The translations under genes and the position numbers were made by a program. Below are positions 1 through 8,210 of a DNA stretch of 64,000 nt, piece after piece (position 1 is the stretch's first letter; each line of letters begins with the position of its first letter). The notes under the pieces were generated by a model that did no database searches, was not told the origin of the DNA, and worked only from the letters and a program-made list of their open reading frames with translations. Source of the stretch: Candidatus Melainabacteria bacterium (lineage in GTDB: Bacteria; Cyanobacteriota; Vampirovibrionia; Obscuribacterales; Obscuribacteraceae); the NCBI GenBank assembly GCA_016699165.1, contig CP064963.1, forward strand, positions 3,286,001-3,350,000, given 5' to 3'.

Positions 1-588
1 CAGGCTTGGTCTGCGCCAGGCAAGAAATAGCACCACAGAAGCACCATAGAGTATAAGTGTGGCGGGTCCTTTCGTAAGCAAACCTAGAGCCAGAGCTGCC
101 CAAATAACATATGACCAAATTTTTCCTTTAGACTCAAGCGTCATTGCCGTAGCCAAAATTGCTAGCTCAAGACAGAATCCAAAGGCGATGTCGACTGGCG
201 AGATGCGCGACACAAGCAAAAACAAAGGTGCAGTAGCTAGACAAAGGGCAGAAAAAAGACCAGCTCTTTTAGTGAATAATTTGCCAATACAATGATAAAT
301 GGCAAATACCATTGCGGTTGACAGCATTGCAAAAGGCAGGCGAGATGCCAGTTCTGATATGCCAAATAATTTGTATGACGCGGCGATAAGCCAGAAAGTA
401 ATGATTGGTTTGGAAAAATAAACCTGATAGTTCAGATATGGAACTATCCAGTCATTCAACTCGACCATCTCGCGAGCAGCTTCGACATAGTAAGCCTCTG
501 CCGGGTCAATGGATGGGAATGAACCCAGACCAATGAAATACAGCAGAAAACAGGATATCAAAAGACACAGAAGGCTTTTATTTTGCAT
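1..588 (-). CDS. ArnT/PMT-like family 39 glycosyltransferase, C-terminus cut off
   Basis: An open reading frame runs from an ATG at 588 to the window edge (196 codons seen). It has the marks of membrane glycosyltransferases that move a sugar from a polyprenyl-phosphate carrier (ArnT, dolichyl-phosphate-mannose transferase type). There is one N-terminal membrane helix, then a periplasmic loop with the acidic motif DPAEAYYVEAAREM (about residues 22-35), where the family has its catalytic Asp/Glu. Next come KPIITFWLIAA, SRLPFAMLSTAMVFA and further helices, and the GLLTKGPA motif near residue 170. Family members are about 500-600 residues, so more than half lies outside the window. It starts 22 bp beyond the FtsB-like gene and may follow it in transcription. 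The sugar donor and acceptor cannot be told. The family call is firm; the exact role is open. Confidence 0.85.
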   Translation of the reverse strand, partial: MQNKSLLCLLISCFLLYFIGLGSFPSIDPAEAYYVEAAREMVELNDWIVPYLNYQVYFSKPIITFWLIAASYKLFGISELASRLPFAMLSTAMVFAIYHCIGKLFTKRAGLFSALCLATAPLFLLVSRISPVDIAFGFCLELAILATAMTLESKGKIWSYVIWAALALGLLTKGPATLILYGASVVLFLAWRRPSL

Positions 589-610
589 TGAGTAGAATTC
601 TATCTACTTG

Positions 611-940
611 TTATTTGCTGAGCCTGATTATAACTTCATCGGCGCCAGCTAAATTGAGGCGTTCGCGCGCCAGGCGCTCAAGTCCGGTGGAAGAGCGATA
701 ATTGGTCAAACCATCACGCAGTTCTTTGTTCACATCTTCGGCTTGCTTTTGGGCGGTCTTTAAATGTTGAGACTGTTTTTGCAAGAAGAGCTGTCGGTGA
801 ACGCTTGTCTGGATAGAGCGTGCAACTTGCCAGATGGCAAAGGCTGTGACAAGAAGAATTAGCACTTGCTTAGGATCGACAGCACGCGCAGTTTTGCTTG
901 CTTTGGCTTGTAGATTCGATTGGAAATTAGGTATGTTCAA
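611..940 (-). CDS. FtsB/DivIC-like septum formation protein
   Basis: A 109-residue bitopic protein: a short basic cytoplasmic N-terminus, one membrane helix (about residues 28-46, VLILLVTAFAIWQVARSI), a coiled-coil stretch (about 50-80) rich in Gln, Lys and Glu, and a C-terminal part with GLERLARERLNLAGADEVIIRL. The ending 'ERLARE.L.LA..-E.V..' is typical of FtsB/DivIC/septum formation initiator proteins, which bridge FtsL and FtsQ in the cell-division complex. The start is a TTG at 940, with AAAAGGG about 7 bases upstream. It follows the phosphohexomutase stop by 12 bp, so the two are probably co-transcribed. Length fits the family. Confidence 0.75.
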   Translation of the reverse strand: MNIPNFQSNLQAKASKTARAVDPKQVLILLVTAFAIWQVARSIQTSVHRQLFLQKQSQHLKTAQKQAEDVNKELRDGLTNYRSSTGLERLARERLNLAGADEVIIRLSK

Positions 941-952
941 CCTTGAACCCTT

Positions 953-2455
953 TTAGTGGGTGGCGCCTATGACAGCATCTTTAGATCTCGTAGAACTATT
1001 GGACACCGATTTCTCAATTTTGGCAATGATTTCTTGAACTTGAGCGTTAAAGTCGGCAGCGATTTTTTCGAGCATTTCCTTGGAAGGACCTTCAAAATAA
1101 AGCCGAATTAATGGTTCGGTGCCGGAGGGTCTTATAAGCAGCCAGGTGTTTTCGTCGATATAAAGCTTGAGACCGTCTTTGCGTCCAGCTTTTGTGATTG
1201 TCTGTCCGCCCAGCTTCTTAATGGTTTCGCCACTTGTAAGAGCGTCCATAAGACCTTTCTGGGTGTGATTGTTGAGGCGCAAGTCAGCACGCATATAAGT
1301 GAATTCGAACCCGACTTCTTTTTGCAAATCGAGCCAAATTTGAGAGAGTGGTTTCTTTTCAAAAGCGATCATCTCGACCAATAGCAAGTTGGCCATAATG
1401 CCATCTTTTTCTGGAATATGACCGATGAACGAAAGTCCGCCCGACTCTTCTCCACCAATAAGAACGTCGCCTTTGCGCATTTCTTCGCCAATGAATTTGA
1501 ATCCAACTGGTGTCTCCACTACTTCCAGACCATATTTGTCTGCTAGTCTATCTAGCAAGTGAGTGGTGGCAACGGTGCGAATGATTTTGCCTTTCTTGCC
1601 ACGATTCTTAGTCAGGTGCATTGTGAGCAGACACAAGAGCTGATTTGGCGACAAATAATTGCCTTGCTCGTCAATAACAGCAAAACGATCTGCATCACCA
1701 TCGGTGGCAAGACCAACATCCAGTTTTTCGTTTTTGACCATAGTAGAGAGGTCGCGAAGATATTCTCTTTTAGGCTCAGGCATGCCGCCACCAAAAAGGG
1801 GATCGCGCCAGTCGTGTAAAACGCGGACCGAAACTCCCCATTGTTTGAGAGTGTGGTCTAGATAGCCGCGACTTGTGCTGTAAAGCGCGTCATAACCAAC
1901 TTTGAGCCCAGCATTGCCGATGCGCTTTAGATCAATTAATTGTGAGACTGCCGCCAAATATGGTGGCTGCGGATCAAAGTGTTTGATTTCGTCTTTGCTC
2001 AGTGGAATTTGATCTGGGACATTATCCAATTGAGTGACGATTGATGCGGTGATGTCGTCTGTGGCAGGACCTGCATATTCAGGAATATATTTGATACCAC
2101 AATATTCTGGTGGATTGTGACTGGCAGTAATTTGCAACGCGCCATGTGTTTTTTCATGTTGGGTTGCCCAAGCTATGCAAGGTGTGGGAACGTCACGGCT
2201 TGCCACTTTGACTGGGATGCCCATAGCCATCAAGACTAGAGCGCAGCGCTCGGCGAATTTGTCTGCCAGAAATCTGGTGTCATAACCAATAAGCATGGGA
2301 GTGCTTTTATCTAATGTAGCTTTGTGTTTGTCTTGTAAATAAAGACCGACTGCGTAAGCCACTTTTTCCACGTTGGCGAAAGTGAAGTCTTCGGCTATGA
2401 TGGCGCGCCATCCGTCAGTGCCGAATACTATGTTGTGGTGGGTCGCTTTGCTCAT
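953..2455 (-). CDS. phosphoglucomutase/phosphomannomutase family protein
   Basis: A 500-residue alpha-D-phosphohexomutase that interconverts hexose 1- and 6-phosphates for cell-wall, glycogen or nucleotide-sugar supply. All four family motifs are in place: the phosphoserine loop TASHNPPEYCG (residues 110-120, Ser112), the metal loop TDGDADR (251-257), the sugar-binding loop GGEESGG (334-340) and the phosphate-binding loop RPSGTEP (442-448). The family start FGTDGWRAIIAEDFT is near residue 11. Length and motifs match the cyanobacterial-type phosphoglucomutase/phosphomannomutase group rather than GlmM, but specificity for glucose, mannose or glucosamine cannot be read from sequence. The C-terminal 25 residues are a Ser/Thr-rich tail. 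It starts with ATG and stands first in a probable operon with the FtsB-like gene. Confidence 0.92.
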   Translation of the reverse strand: MSKATHHNIVFGTDGWRAIIAEDFTFANVEKVAYAVGLYLQDKHKATLDKSTPMLIGYDTRFLADKFAERCALVLMAMGIPVKVASRDVPTPCIAWATQHEKTHGALQITASHNPPEYCGIKYIPEYAGPATDDITASIVTQLDNVPDQIPLSKDEIKHFDPQPPYLAAVSQLIDLKRIGNAGLKVGYDALYSTSRGYLDHTLKQWGVSVRVLHDWRDPLFGGGMPEPKREYLRDLSTMVKNEKLDVGLATDGDADRFAVIDEQGNYLSPNQLLCLLTMHLTKNRGKKGKIIRTVATTHLLDRLADKYGLEVVETPVGFKFIGEEMRKGDVLIGGEESGGLSFIGHIPEKDGIMANLLLVEMIAFEKKPLSQIWLDLQKEVGFEFTYMRADLRLNNHTQKGLMDALTSGETIKKLGGQTITKAGRKDGLKLYIDENTWLLIRPSGTEPLIRLYFEGPSKEMLEKIAADFNAQVQEIIAKIEKSVSNSSTRSKDAVIGATH

Positions 2456-2475
2456 TAATACTGGTTCTCCACGAA

Positions 2476-3585
2476 CTAAATTTTTGAATTCATGCCTGAG
2501 GCAAATAGAGGAAAATATTCATAAACTGCATCCCATGCGGTTCGGGCTTTCTTGCCTTCGCTATACAAGAACTGCTCATGTATATCGCGCGAGCCGGCTG
2601 GGTAAGCGTTATTTGGACGTTTAGCAAGGAGCGCGTCTTCGCTGTCAAATTGAACTACAGATCCATCGCGACCATAGAAACGAAACTTGGTGGTGTCGTT
2701 TGTGTGTAAAGCCTGGAATTTGCTGGACAGACGAAATCCATCATCAGCCATAAGTGCGGTAACAAAATTCCAATTAACGTCACTGCGTTCGATTGCTCTG
2801 CGTTCGATTGCAAGTTCGCGAATAATATCAATACTCCAGTATTGTCCGTCTAAGCGGCGCACTGTAAGCGTGCCGTCGGGTGCTACTGAGGCTGAGTGTC
2901 CTTGAGAAATAATTCTACCCATGCCATCGCGGACAGTGACGATGCGATCTTTGTTATCGAGCAAGTTGTCGTATACGCACTCACCAATAGAATGCACATG
3001 ACCAGCGCCGTCGGTTTTCATCCAATAGACCAGACGACCGGCATGATCGTATGTGTAACTCAGAGCTACGTCGCGGGGCGATTTAACATAAAGCACCCGA
3101 CCCAGAGCATCTTTGATTATGCGGGCACCTTGCGAAGTATCTTCGTATCTAAAGTCGGAGCGAGGAGGCGCGCAGTTGAGTGTGTCTTCTGAGAGCGCTC
3201 TTGGGCGTCGCGAAGTCATTGGCGGTGGCGCAAAGTTATAAACCGAATTTGGACCGGCTTGCTTAATTTCGTCAGTCAAAATTTCTTTGAGCGCACTGCT
3301 CAAAAGTTTGTCTTTGGCAGCAACCGGAGTTGAGATTTTTTGAGAATTGATACCGTTGGCGCCAACAGCAGGCGCCTGGTATGTACTAGCCACAGGCGTA
3401 TTATCCTGATAGAGAGCACTCTGCTTTTGGGCAGTATTTCTAGCTAAATAATCTAGAAAACGTTCTTGCTCAACTTCTTTAGATGTTTGCAAACGCGAAT
3501 TGCAGGCGCTTGAAACGGCTGTCTTTTGTTCATTGGAAAAGCGCGCGAGTTTATGTCTCGGCAAATGCCCCAGTTCCAAGTACAT
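2476..3585 (-). CDS. unknown protein with YD/RHS-like repeat segment
   Basis: I do not recognise a defined family. From the ATG at 3585 (with AGCAGGTT just upstream) the protein has 369 residues. A longer frame opens at 3711 but overlaps the J-domain gene upstream and adds an improbable N-terminus, so I prefer 3585. The first half is polar and probably disordered. The middle holds two or three segments like YD/RHS repeats: DALGRVLYVKSP, YTYDHAGRLVYWMKTDGAG and DGMGRIISQGH. The C-terminus is mixed alpha/beta with repeated Phe-Tyr-Gly-Arg-Asp-Gly stretches. There is no signal peptide or membrane helix. It lies 86 bp downstream of the J-domain gene and 20 bp upstream of the phosphohexomutase, all on the same strand. 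Confidence 0.65.
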   Translation of the reverse strand: MYLELGHLPRHKLARFSNEQKTAVSSACNSRLQTSKEVEQERFLDYLARNTAQKQSALYQDNTPVASTYQAPAVGANGINSQKISTPVAAKDKLLSSALKEILTDEIKQAGPNSVYNFAPPPMTSRRPRALSEDTLNCAPPRSDFRYEDTSQGARIIKDALGRVLYVKSPRDVALSYTYDHAGRLVYWMKTDGAGHVHSIGECVYDNLLDNKDRIVTVRDGMGRIISQGHSASVAPDGTLTVRRLDGQYWSIDIIRELAIERRAIERSDVNWNFVTALMADDGFRLSSKFQALHTNDTTKFRFYGRDGSVVQFDSEDALLAKRPNNAYPAGSRDIHEQFLYSEGKKARTAWDAVYEYFPLFASGMNSKI

Positions 3586-3671
3586 ATGAACCTGCTGACC
3601 TACTGAATAATTGCGGAAAGTACCAGAAGTACGCGAACAAGTGAAGAATTCTACCACTTTTAGAGAATTTA

Positions 3672-4490
3672 TTATGCGTCTCGATATCTTGAAACTTCGG
3701 TCGAGAGCCAACCTCTGACTTGCAAAGATTCTGCCATTCGTATGCCTCTTGTACGTTCATCATACATAGCCACACAGAACTGACCAATGTTGATTTTGCC
3801 CTGGCTGAGCAGGTCTTCAGCCAATTGAAGCGATTGAACTTCGGCGTCGTTTACGTAACCTGCTTGCGAGATTAAATCTATGACCGAGATATTGGGATAA
3901 AGAGCCATCTGGTTGCGAAGAGCATGCACTTCGGCCACGCCGATGATTTGTGCCGCTTTCATCAGTTCGATGATTTTGGGCATGACATCGGTCATCGGTT
4001 GAGTAGTAACCATCTGTGCTGCTGGGCGCTCGCCAGAACCTTCAGGTGCTGCTCCAACCATATCAAGAGTTCCATCGGAAGGAATAGATCCTTCCTTAAT
4101 CAGTTGACCACGTGCGGCAATGAGGTCGTGGCTCAAGCGCAGACGTGGTTTTCGTAGAATGAATCCGGCATTGAGTATTTTGTAATAGTTGCGCAGGTCT
4201 TGCTTTGCGTCTGGATGAACACGCAAGAATCGTTTGACGGCTTTGAAATACGCAGCCAAAACCATGCTTGGGTTGACGTCGCATTCGATCTGCAAAAGGT
4301 CGTAATAGTTGTCCGGCTGCATTTGCTCTTCCGCTTTAGGCGGGGGCAAAAGGTCGGGGAAAAGTTGATAAAGTTCCTGGCAAGATTTAATCATGCCTTC
4401 GGTATCTGTTGCAGCCCAACTTGCACGAAGGGCAGCACAGAGTATCTGGCTCTCCAGTTCGATACGGTTGGCTCCGCCCGTATTCGCCAC
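3672..4490 (-). CDS. divergent J-domain protein, short paralogue of the 25.5 kb gene
   Basis: A 272-residue protein in three parts. An N-terminal helical segment (about 10-45) contains LESQILCAALRAS and DTEGM. A degenerate J-domain (about 60-130) begins YYDLLQIECDVNPSM and keeps an HPD tripeptide (VHPDAKQD) and a late 'AGFILRKPRLRLSHD' that parallels the J-domain end 'A..vLsdp..R..YD'. A C-terminal helical domain (about 165-260) resembles the MshEN/GspE N-terminal repeat pattern (ELMKAAQIIG, LISQAGYVND). All three parts align in order with the N-terminal third of the protein at 25547-28558. J-domains recruit DnaK, but whether this one does is unknown. It begins 16 bp after the FHA gene and is probably co-transcribed with it. 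Confidence 0.75.
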   Translation of the reverse strand: MANTGGANRIELESQILCAALRASWAATDTEGMIKSCQELYQLFPDLLPPPKAEEQMQPDNYYDLLQIECDVNPSMVLAAYFKAVKRFLRVHPDAKQDLRNYYKILNAGFILRKPRLRLSHDLIAARGQLIKEGSIPSDGTLDMVGAAPEGSGERPAAQMVTTQPMTDVMPKIIELMKAAQIIGVAEVHALRNQMALYPNISVIDLISQAGYVNDAEVQSLQLAEDLLSQGKINIGQFCVAMYDERTRGIRMAESLQVRGWLSTEVSRYRDA

Positions 4491-4506
4491 TGCTGCTTAT
4501 GCCTCC

Positions 4507-4965
4507 CTAACTCTTGCCGACTTCAAAACTTAATTCGGTGTGTCCGACGCGAATCTTGTCTCCGGACGAGAGAATTTGGCGTTTAACAACAGGGTGTCCA
4601 TTTAACAGGGTGCCGTTGGTAGATCCCAAATCTTCTATCCAGAACATACCCTCTTCAAAAGTAATCCAGGCATGATGTCGTGAAGCAAAAGTATCATCAG
4701 CGACAACAACTTGATTGGACGGATCGCGACCGATTTTGACTTTGGAGTTTTTCAAAGGAATTTTTTGCCCAGTTTTCTGAACAAAAACATTTACCGAACC
4801 TGGCAGATTAGTGCCGTCGCTTTTATCCGACTCCGATTTAAGGTAGTCGGTCTGCAGACTTTTCATGTCCAGGTCGGTAACGGTCGCGCAATAGACGCAA
4901 CGTTGTCCTTCTGGCTTTGGACGTCCGCAACTGGGGCAAGGTTCGCTATTTGAGCTTTCAGACAT
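4507..4965 (-). CDS. zinc-ribbon plus FHA domain protein
   Basis: A 152-residue protein. It starts with a small zinc ribbon (CPSCGRPK..GQRCVYC, about residues 9-26), followed by a short linker and a forkhead-associated domain (about 65-148). The FHA signature residues are all there: KIGRDPSNQVVV, SRHHAWI and GSTNGTLLNG. FHA domains bind phosphothreonine peptides, so this is probably a reader of Ser/Thr phosphorylation. No Ser/Thr kinase or phosphatase lies in the window. It sits first in a short minus-strand run with the J-domain gene, 16 bp apart, which suggests the two work together. There is no export signal. Confidence 0.88.
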   Translation of the reverse strand: MSESSNSEPCPSCGRPKPEGQRCVYCATVTDLDMKSLQTDYLKSESDKSDGTNLPGSVNVFVQKTGQKIPLKNSKVKIGRDPSNQVVVADDTFASRHHAWITFEEGMFWIEDLGSTNGTLLNGHPVVKRQILSSGDKIRVGHTELSFEVGKS

Positions 4966-5067
4966 TGCTGAGATTGAGATTCCTGAATAAAAACCGAGAC
5001 TAATTATACGTAAAGCGAAAGGATAAATTGACTTAGTTTATTTTTGCTACAGAATGCTTGGAAAATA

Positions 5068-5430
5068 TTAGCCGTTGGCAGCTTCTTTTTCGATTTCTTC
5101 AGGACTTGCCAATGGCGCCCCCTGGGCGCTGGCTTCTTTTGCCTGGATTTCTATTTTCTTGGTTCTGAAGCAGTAACTGCAATAAACCGGTCGGTATCCT
5201 TTAGGTTGAAAAGGAACGCGTGTGGGCGTCCCGCATTCTGCGCACATAACTTCTGCGGTTTTTTCGGGGTTTTCTCCGCTACGCATGACCCTAACTAAAA
5301 TTCTGCAATTGGGGCATCTGCGCGGTCGGTTGTAAAGCTCTTTTTGAGCAAAAAACTCTTGTTCACCAGCAGAAAAAACAAAAGTATTCCCGCAGTCGCG
5401 ACAAGCTAAATCGATGTCTTCAAAACTCAT
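5068..5430 (-). CDS. double zinc-ribbon protein with CxxC-x17-CxxC domain
   Basis: A 120-residue cytoplasmic protein with two zinc-binding modules. The first (about 9-45) has CRDCG near the start and CPNCRIL about 26 residues on, like the 'probable zinc-ribbon' family. The second (about 60-85) has CAEC, exactly 17 residues, then CSYC, the CxxC-x17-CxxC domain. The tail is acidic (PEEIEKEAANG). Such proteins are common in uncultured bacteria, and their job (nucleic-acid or protein binding) is not known. It starts with ATG, is separated from tsaD by 128 bp containing a terminator-like hairpin, and appears to be transcribed alone. Confidence 0.85.
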   Translation of the reverse strand: MSFEDIDLACRDCGNTFVFSAGEQEFFAQKELYNRPRRCPNCRILVRVMRSGENPEKTAEVMCAECGTPTRVPFQPKGYRPVYCSYCFRTKKIEIQAKEASAQGAPLASPEEIEKEAANG

Positions 5431-5474
5431 ACTGCTATGGAATTTCCTTTCGTTCTATTATTTGCAATGCCCGC

Positions 5475-5510
5475 AAAAAATCTCGAATAACGCAATATGC
5501 GAGGATTTTT
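5475..5510 (-). terminator. intrinsic terminator after tsaD
   Basis: Read on the minus strand this is an A-rich arm, CTCG, a loop of about 14 bases, CGAG and then a T-run (ATTTTTT). The arms pair with one bulged base. It lies 49-84 bases past the tsaD stop and upstream of the zinc-ribbon gene start, which fits rho-independent termination of tsaD. Confidence 0.5.
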
Positions 5511-5558
5511 CCTTATCATAATATCATGCGGACCACATCTTAAGTATCTTGGAAGTAA

Positions 5559-6563
5559 CTATCGATTTTTTCTTTTCTGTCGAGAATAAACACTAATGTC
5601 CATTTGCGCATTGGTGTTCATAAAATGAGCACAGGCTGCCACCATTACCGCGTTATCAGTGCAATATTTAAGTGGTGGCATAAAGACTTTCACTTCGCTC
5701 AGCTCAGAAAATCTTTTTCTCAAATCACTATTGGCAGCAACGCCTCCCGCCAAAACCACTGTTGAAAGATCAAGTTGTTTTGCCGCCTGAAGAGTTTTTT
5801 TGACCAGTATCTGATTGGCCGCTTTCTGAAATGATGCAGCCAGATCAGCCAGGGGCAAGTTGTCCGGATTATTGTTTTTGTCGATGTTTTTTTCGAGCTT
5901 TTCTATAGTGCGTAGAACGGCTGTTTTCAAGCCACTATAACTAAAATCGAACTGGTCCACATTTCCTTCTGGCAGTGCAAAAGCGTCTGGATTGCCACCT
6001 CTGGCTAAATTATCAATTGCCGGTCCGCCAGGATAGCCCAGTCCAAGCATTCGAGCCACTTTGTCATAAGCTTCGCCTACTGCATCGTCTAAGGTTTGTC
6101 CTAAAATCGTGGCGGTTTGATAATCGCAAAAGTGCACCAGTTGGGTGTGTCCGCCACTTACAAGCAAGCAGAGAAATGGTGGCTCGAGAGTGGTATCGAT
6201 GTAATTGGCGCAAACGTGAGCAAAGAGATGATCGACTGCAATTAAAGGCTTCGACCATGACCAGGCAATTGCTTTTGCGGCCGAAAGTCCGACCAGAAGC
6301 GCACCCACAAAGCCTGGACCGTTTGTGCAAGCAATAGCGGTGAGGTCTTTTTTGTCGATTTTCGATTGATGCAATACATCGTCTATTACTTCGTTTATCG
6401 CTTCAAGATGATGTCGTGCTGCCACTTCGGGAATGACACCGCCAAAAGTTTGATGAATCAAAGCTTGGGTTTTGACACTCTGTGCCACGAGCTTTCTGCC
6501 GTCTTGCACGATGGCGCAAGCGGTTTCGTCGCAACTGGTTTCTAGTCCAAGAATAAGTGTCAT
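5559..6563 (-). CDS. tsaD: tRNA N6-adenosine threonylcarbamoyltransferase TsaD
   Basis: TsaD transfers the threonylcarbamoyl group from TC-AMP to A37 of ANN-decoding tRNAs, acting with TsaB and TsaE. From the ATG at 6563 it has 334 residues, the usual length. Visible family motifs: MTLILGLETSCDETA at the N-terminus, GGVIPEVAARHH, NGPGFVGALLVG (81-92), the iron-binding HxxxH as DHLFAH (His112, His116), LLVSGGHTQL, and LAGGVAANSDLR near the C-terminus. A 29-residue upstream extension is open but unlike the family and is rejected. The start lies only 9 bp from the start of the divergent gene at 6573, so the two promoters must overlap or reach into the opposite gene. Confidence 0.97.
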   Translation of the reverse strand: MTLILGLETSCDETACAIVQDGRKLVAQSVKTQALIHQTFGGVIPEVAARHHLEAINEVIDDVLHQSKIDKKDLTAIACTNGPGFVGALLVGLSAAKAIAWSWSKPLIAVDHLFAHVCANYIDTTLEPPFLCLLVSGGHTQLVHFCDYQTATILGQTLDDAVGEAYDKVARMLGLGYPGGPAIDNLARGGNPDAFALPEGNVDQFDFSYSGLKTAVLRTIEKLEKNIDKNNNPDNLPLADLAASFQKAANQILVKKTLQAAKQLDLSTVVLAGGVAANSDLRKRFSELSEVKVFMPPLKYCTDNAVMVAACAHFMNTNAQMDISVYSRQKRKNR

Positions 6564-6572
6564 AATCGGTAT

Positions 6573-6851
6573 ATGAACGATAACATGCAGGCAAATCTTA
6601 AACCGATATCGGTAGCGCTTTTTTACGCAATTGCTTTTACATTTGCTCAAGCTGCGTTTGGCGATGAAACCAAGACGGTGCCTACAACAACTGAAGTGAA
6701 TAATCTATCCACCAATAGCGTGGATGGAGAAGCGCTTCCTTCGGGCAGTAACAGCCTGGGCTTTGATCAAACTCCAGACAATTCAAAATCCGACCCAAAT
6801 TTGCCTACCGTCAGCACTTCGTCCGATGACGGCAATACGGTCGAACCATAA
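6573..6851 (+). CDS. small exported protein of unknown function
   Basis: A 92-residue protein with a clear Sec signal peptide (about residues 10-30, hydrophobic ISVALFYAIAFTFAQ, then a probable cleavage site AAFG|DET). The rest is a short, acidic, Ser/Asn/Pro-rich segment that is probably disordered. The stretch LPSGSNSLGFDQ resembles VPSGSFSFGFNG and SSFGFDEGS in the next gene, so it may be a reduced member of the same secreted group. A second in-frame ATG at 6585 is a possible start. No known family. Confidence 0.6.
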   Translation: MNDNMQANLKPISVALFYAIAFTFAQAAFGDETKTVPTTTEVNNLSTNSVDGEALPSGSNSLGFDQTPDNSKSDPNLPTVSTSSDDGNTVEP

Positions 6852-6914
6852 ATTTGGGCAAAATTTGGCTTAACCAGTGCGTTTGCAGTTGTAATTGATG
6901 TCATAATAATTATA

Positions 6915-6943
6915 TTGACAAGTGGATTTATTTCCTTTAATAT
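6915..6943 (+). promoter_or_regulatory. near-consensus sigma70 promoter for the secreted-protein operon
   Basis: A perfect -35 box TTGACA (6915-6920), a 17-base spacer and a good -10 box TAATAT (6938-6943). The predicted start near 6950 leaves about 128 untranslated bases before the ATG at 7078, where AGGG provides the ribosome site. This is the best promoter match I found in the window, so the secreted proteins downstream are probably made strongly in growing cells. Confidence 0.75.
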
Positions 6944-7077
6944 TTCTCTAAGTTATAAATTGTTCGCGGCAGCCCAACTGCCATTTCAATCCACTTACTA
7001 CAAAATTCATAGATTAGACGCCAAGTGGTTGCAGCTTTGTTTTGCAGCCCGAGCCAGAAAAAAGGGTATAGGGTGTT

Positions 7078-7617
7078 ATGAAGAAGATTACCAAACACAG
7101 TTTTATTGCGCTTGCAGCCTTAGTTGCACTTTCCTTGTCTAGCAGTGCGGCATTTGCCGACGGCATAGACATGGGTGCTAACGGTGCCACTGCCAATCTG
7201 GGCGGTGAAACAGGTTCTCACAGCACAAGCGTTTTGAGCGACGGCAATTCGGGTGCTGCAAATGAAGGCAGCAGTTTTGGTTTTGACGAAGGCAGTCCTG
7301 CTACAGCTTCGCAAGGCAAAGAAGGCGATGTCGGTCGTACCACAGACTTTACGCGCGGTAAGTATTATGGCAACTCGCAAACCACGACCCCTCAGTATCA
7401 AACTACCAAAGGCGATGCCGTAGTCAAAGAATACAATGACATAAATTTGCTTTCTAACTACAGTTTCGATAATTCGGCTGTACCATCTGGAAGCTTCAGT
7501 TTTGGTTTCAATGGCTCTGGTAACGTAAGTCAAATGGGATCTAAATATGTTGGTAACGGTTGGTATTTGCCAAAAACCTCAACCGGTTCGGTCGATTTAA
7601 ACATCGTCAGTCCCTGA
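7078..7617 (+). CDS. secreted Gly/Ser/Asn-rich protein, member A of a duplicated family
   Basis: A 179-residue exported protein. The Sec signal is classic: MKKITKHSF, a hydrophobic core ending LSLSSSAAFA, cleavage before DGID. The mature part is rich in Gly, Ser, Asn and aromatic residues, with a repeated motif GSSFGFDEGS and GSFSFGFNGSGN. The very C-terminus reads SVDLNIVSP. The gene at 46401-46883 ends SVDLNIVAP and is followed by a relative of the gene at 8211, so the two loci are related. I recognise no family or enzyme motif; a structural or matrix role is only a guess. AGGGTGTT precedes the ATG. The next gene starts 11 bp after the stop, so at least three genes share this transcript. 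Confidence 0.8.
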   Translation: MKKITKHSFIALAALVALSLSSSAAFADGIDMGANGATANLGGETGSHSTSVLSDGNSGAANEGSSFGFDEGSPATASQGKEGDVGRTTDFTRGKYYGNSQTTTPQYQTTKGDAVVKEYNDINLLSNYSFDNSAVPSGSFSFGFNGSGNVSQMGSKYVGNGWYLPKTSTGSVDLNIVSP

Positions 7618-7627
7618 GGTTTGACCA

Positions 7628-8194
7628 ATGAGACTTGCTTTTACAGCAACAATTCTTTCAGTCGTACTTTGTTCTTTTGCTAATTCAGCACAAGCTCAAC
7701 CGACTGTGAATTATGATCTCACCACTTTCAAAGAAAAACCAAAAACTCAATCGGCAATTGATTTTTCTCTGAAGGCAGATGATTTTGGAAAGCACAGCTA
7801 CAAACGCGCACTGCTCAAAAGTAAATTCAGCACATCAAGCGTTGGTCTTGGAGTAAACGGTCAGAACCCTGCTTTTAACTCCAATGCGTTTGATTATTTG
7901 CATCCAGAAACGTTGAAAGACAATCTAGAAAATGTTTCGGATGACGACGCTTATTTTGATGAGGCTTACAACAAGCCTGAAGTACAAAAAAACTATTCGT
8001 CCAGTTATGAGATTAACAAGCGCTTCGATGACAAGTTCAATAAAAGCGACAGCAAATTTCAAAGTAAAAAAGACGACGAATTATTCGGCACCCACGCTGG
8101 CTTTAACAGACAAAATTCGCAGCAAGGAAACCCTGAGCCTTCCAAAAAATTTCAATTGAACAAAGATCCAAACCCTGATGACTCCATGTTCTAG
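7628..8194 (+). CDS. secreted charged protein of unknown function
   Basis: A 188-residue protein with a Sec signal peptide (RLAFTATILSVVLCSFANSAQAQ, split here as RLAFTATILSVV and LCSFANSAQA; cleavage near residue 23). The mature part is highly charged and polar, dominated by Lys, Asp, Asn, Ser and Phe, with no Cys and no domain I know. It is probably flexible. It lies between the two genes that have relatives at 46 kb, but has no counterpart there. It sits 11 bp downstream of the preceding gene and 17 bp upstream of the next, in one operon. Confidence 0.7.
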   Translation: MRLAFTATILSVVLCSFANSAQAQPTVNYDLTTFKEKPKTQSAIDFSLKADDFGKHSYKRALLKSKFSTSSVGLGVNGQNPAFNSNAFDYLHPETLKDNLENVSDDDAYFDEAYNKPEVQKNYSSSYEINKRFDDKFNKSDSKFQSKKDDELFGTHAGFNRQNSQQGNPEPSKKFQLNKDPNPDDSMF

Positions 8195-8210
8195 AGAGGA
8201 CAAATTTACT

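Noticed and set aside
59..295. open frame on the plus strand opposite the first gene
   Set aside because: The minus strand encodes a clear glycosyltransferase here with family motifs; the plus frame has no signature.
6564..6650. 29-residue N-terminal extension of TsaD
   Set aside because: Family proteins start at MTLILGLETS; the extension is Arg/Tyr-rich and not conserved, and overlaps the divergent gene.
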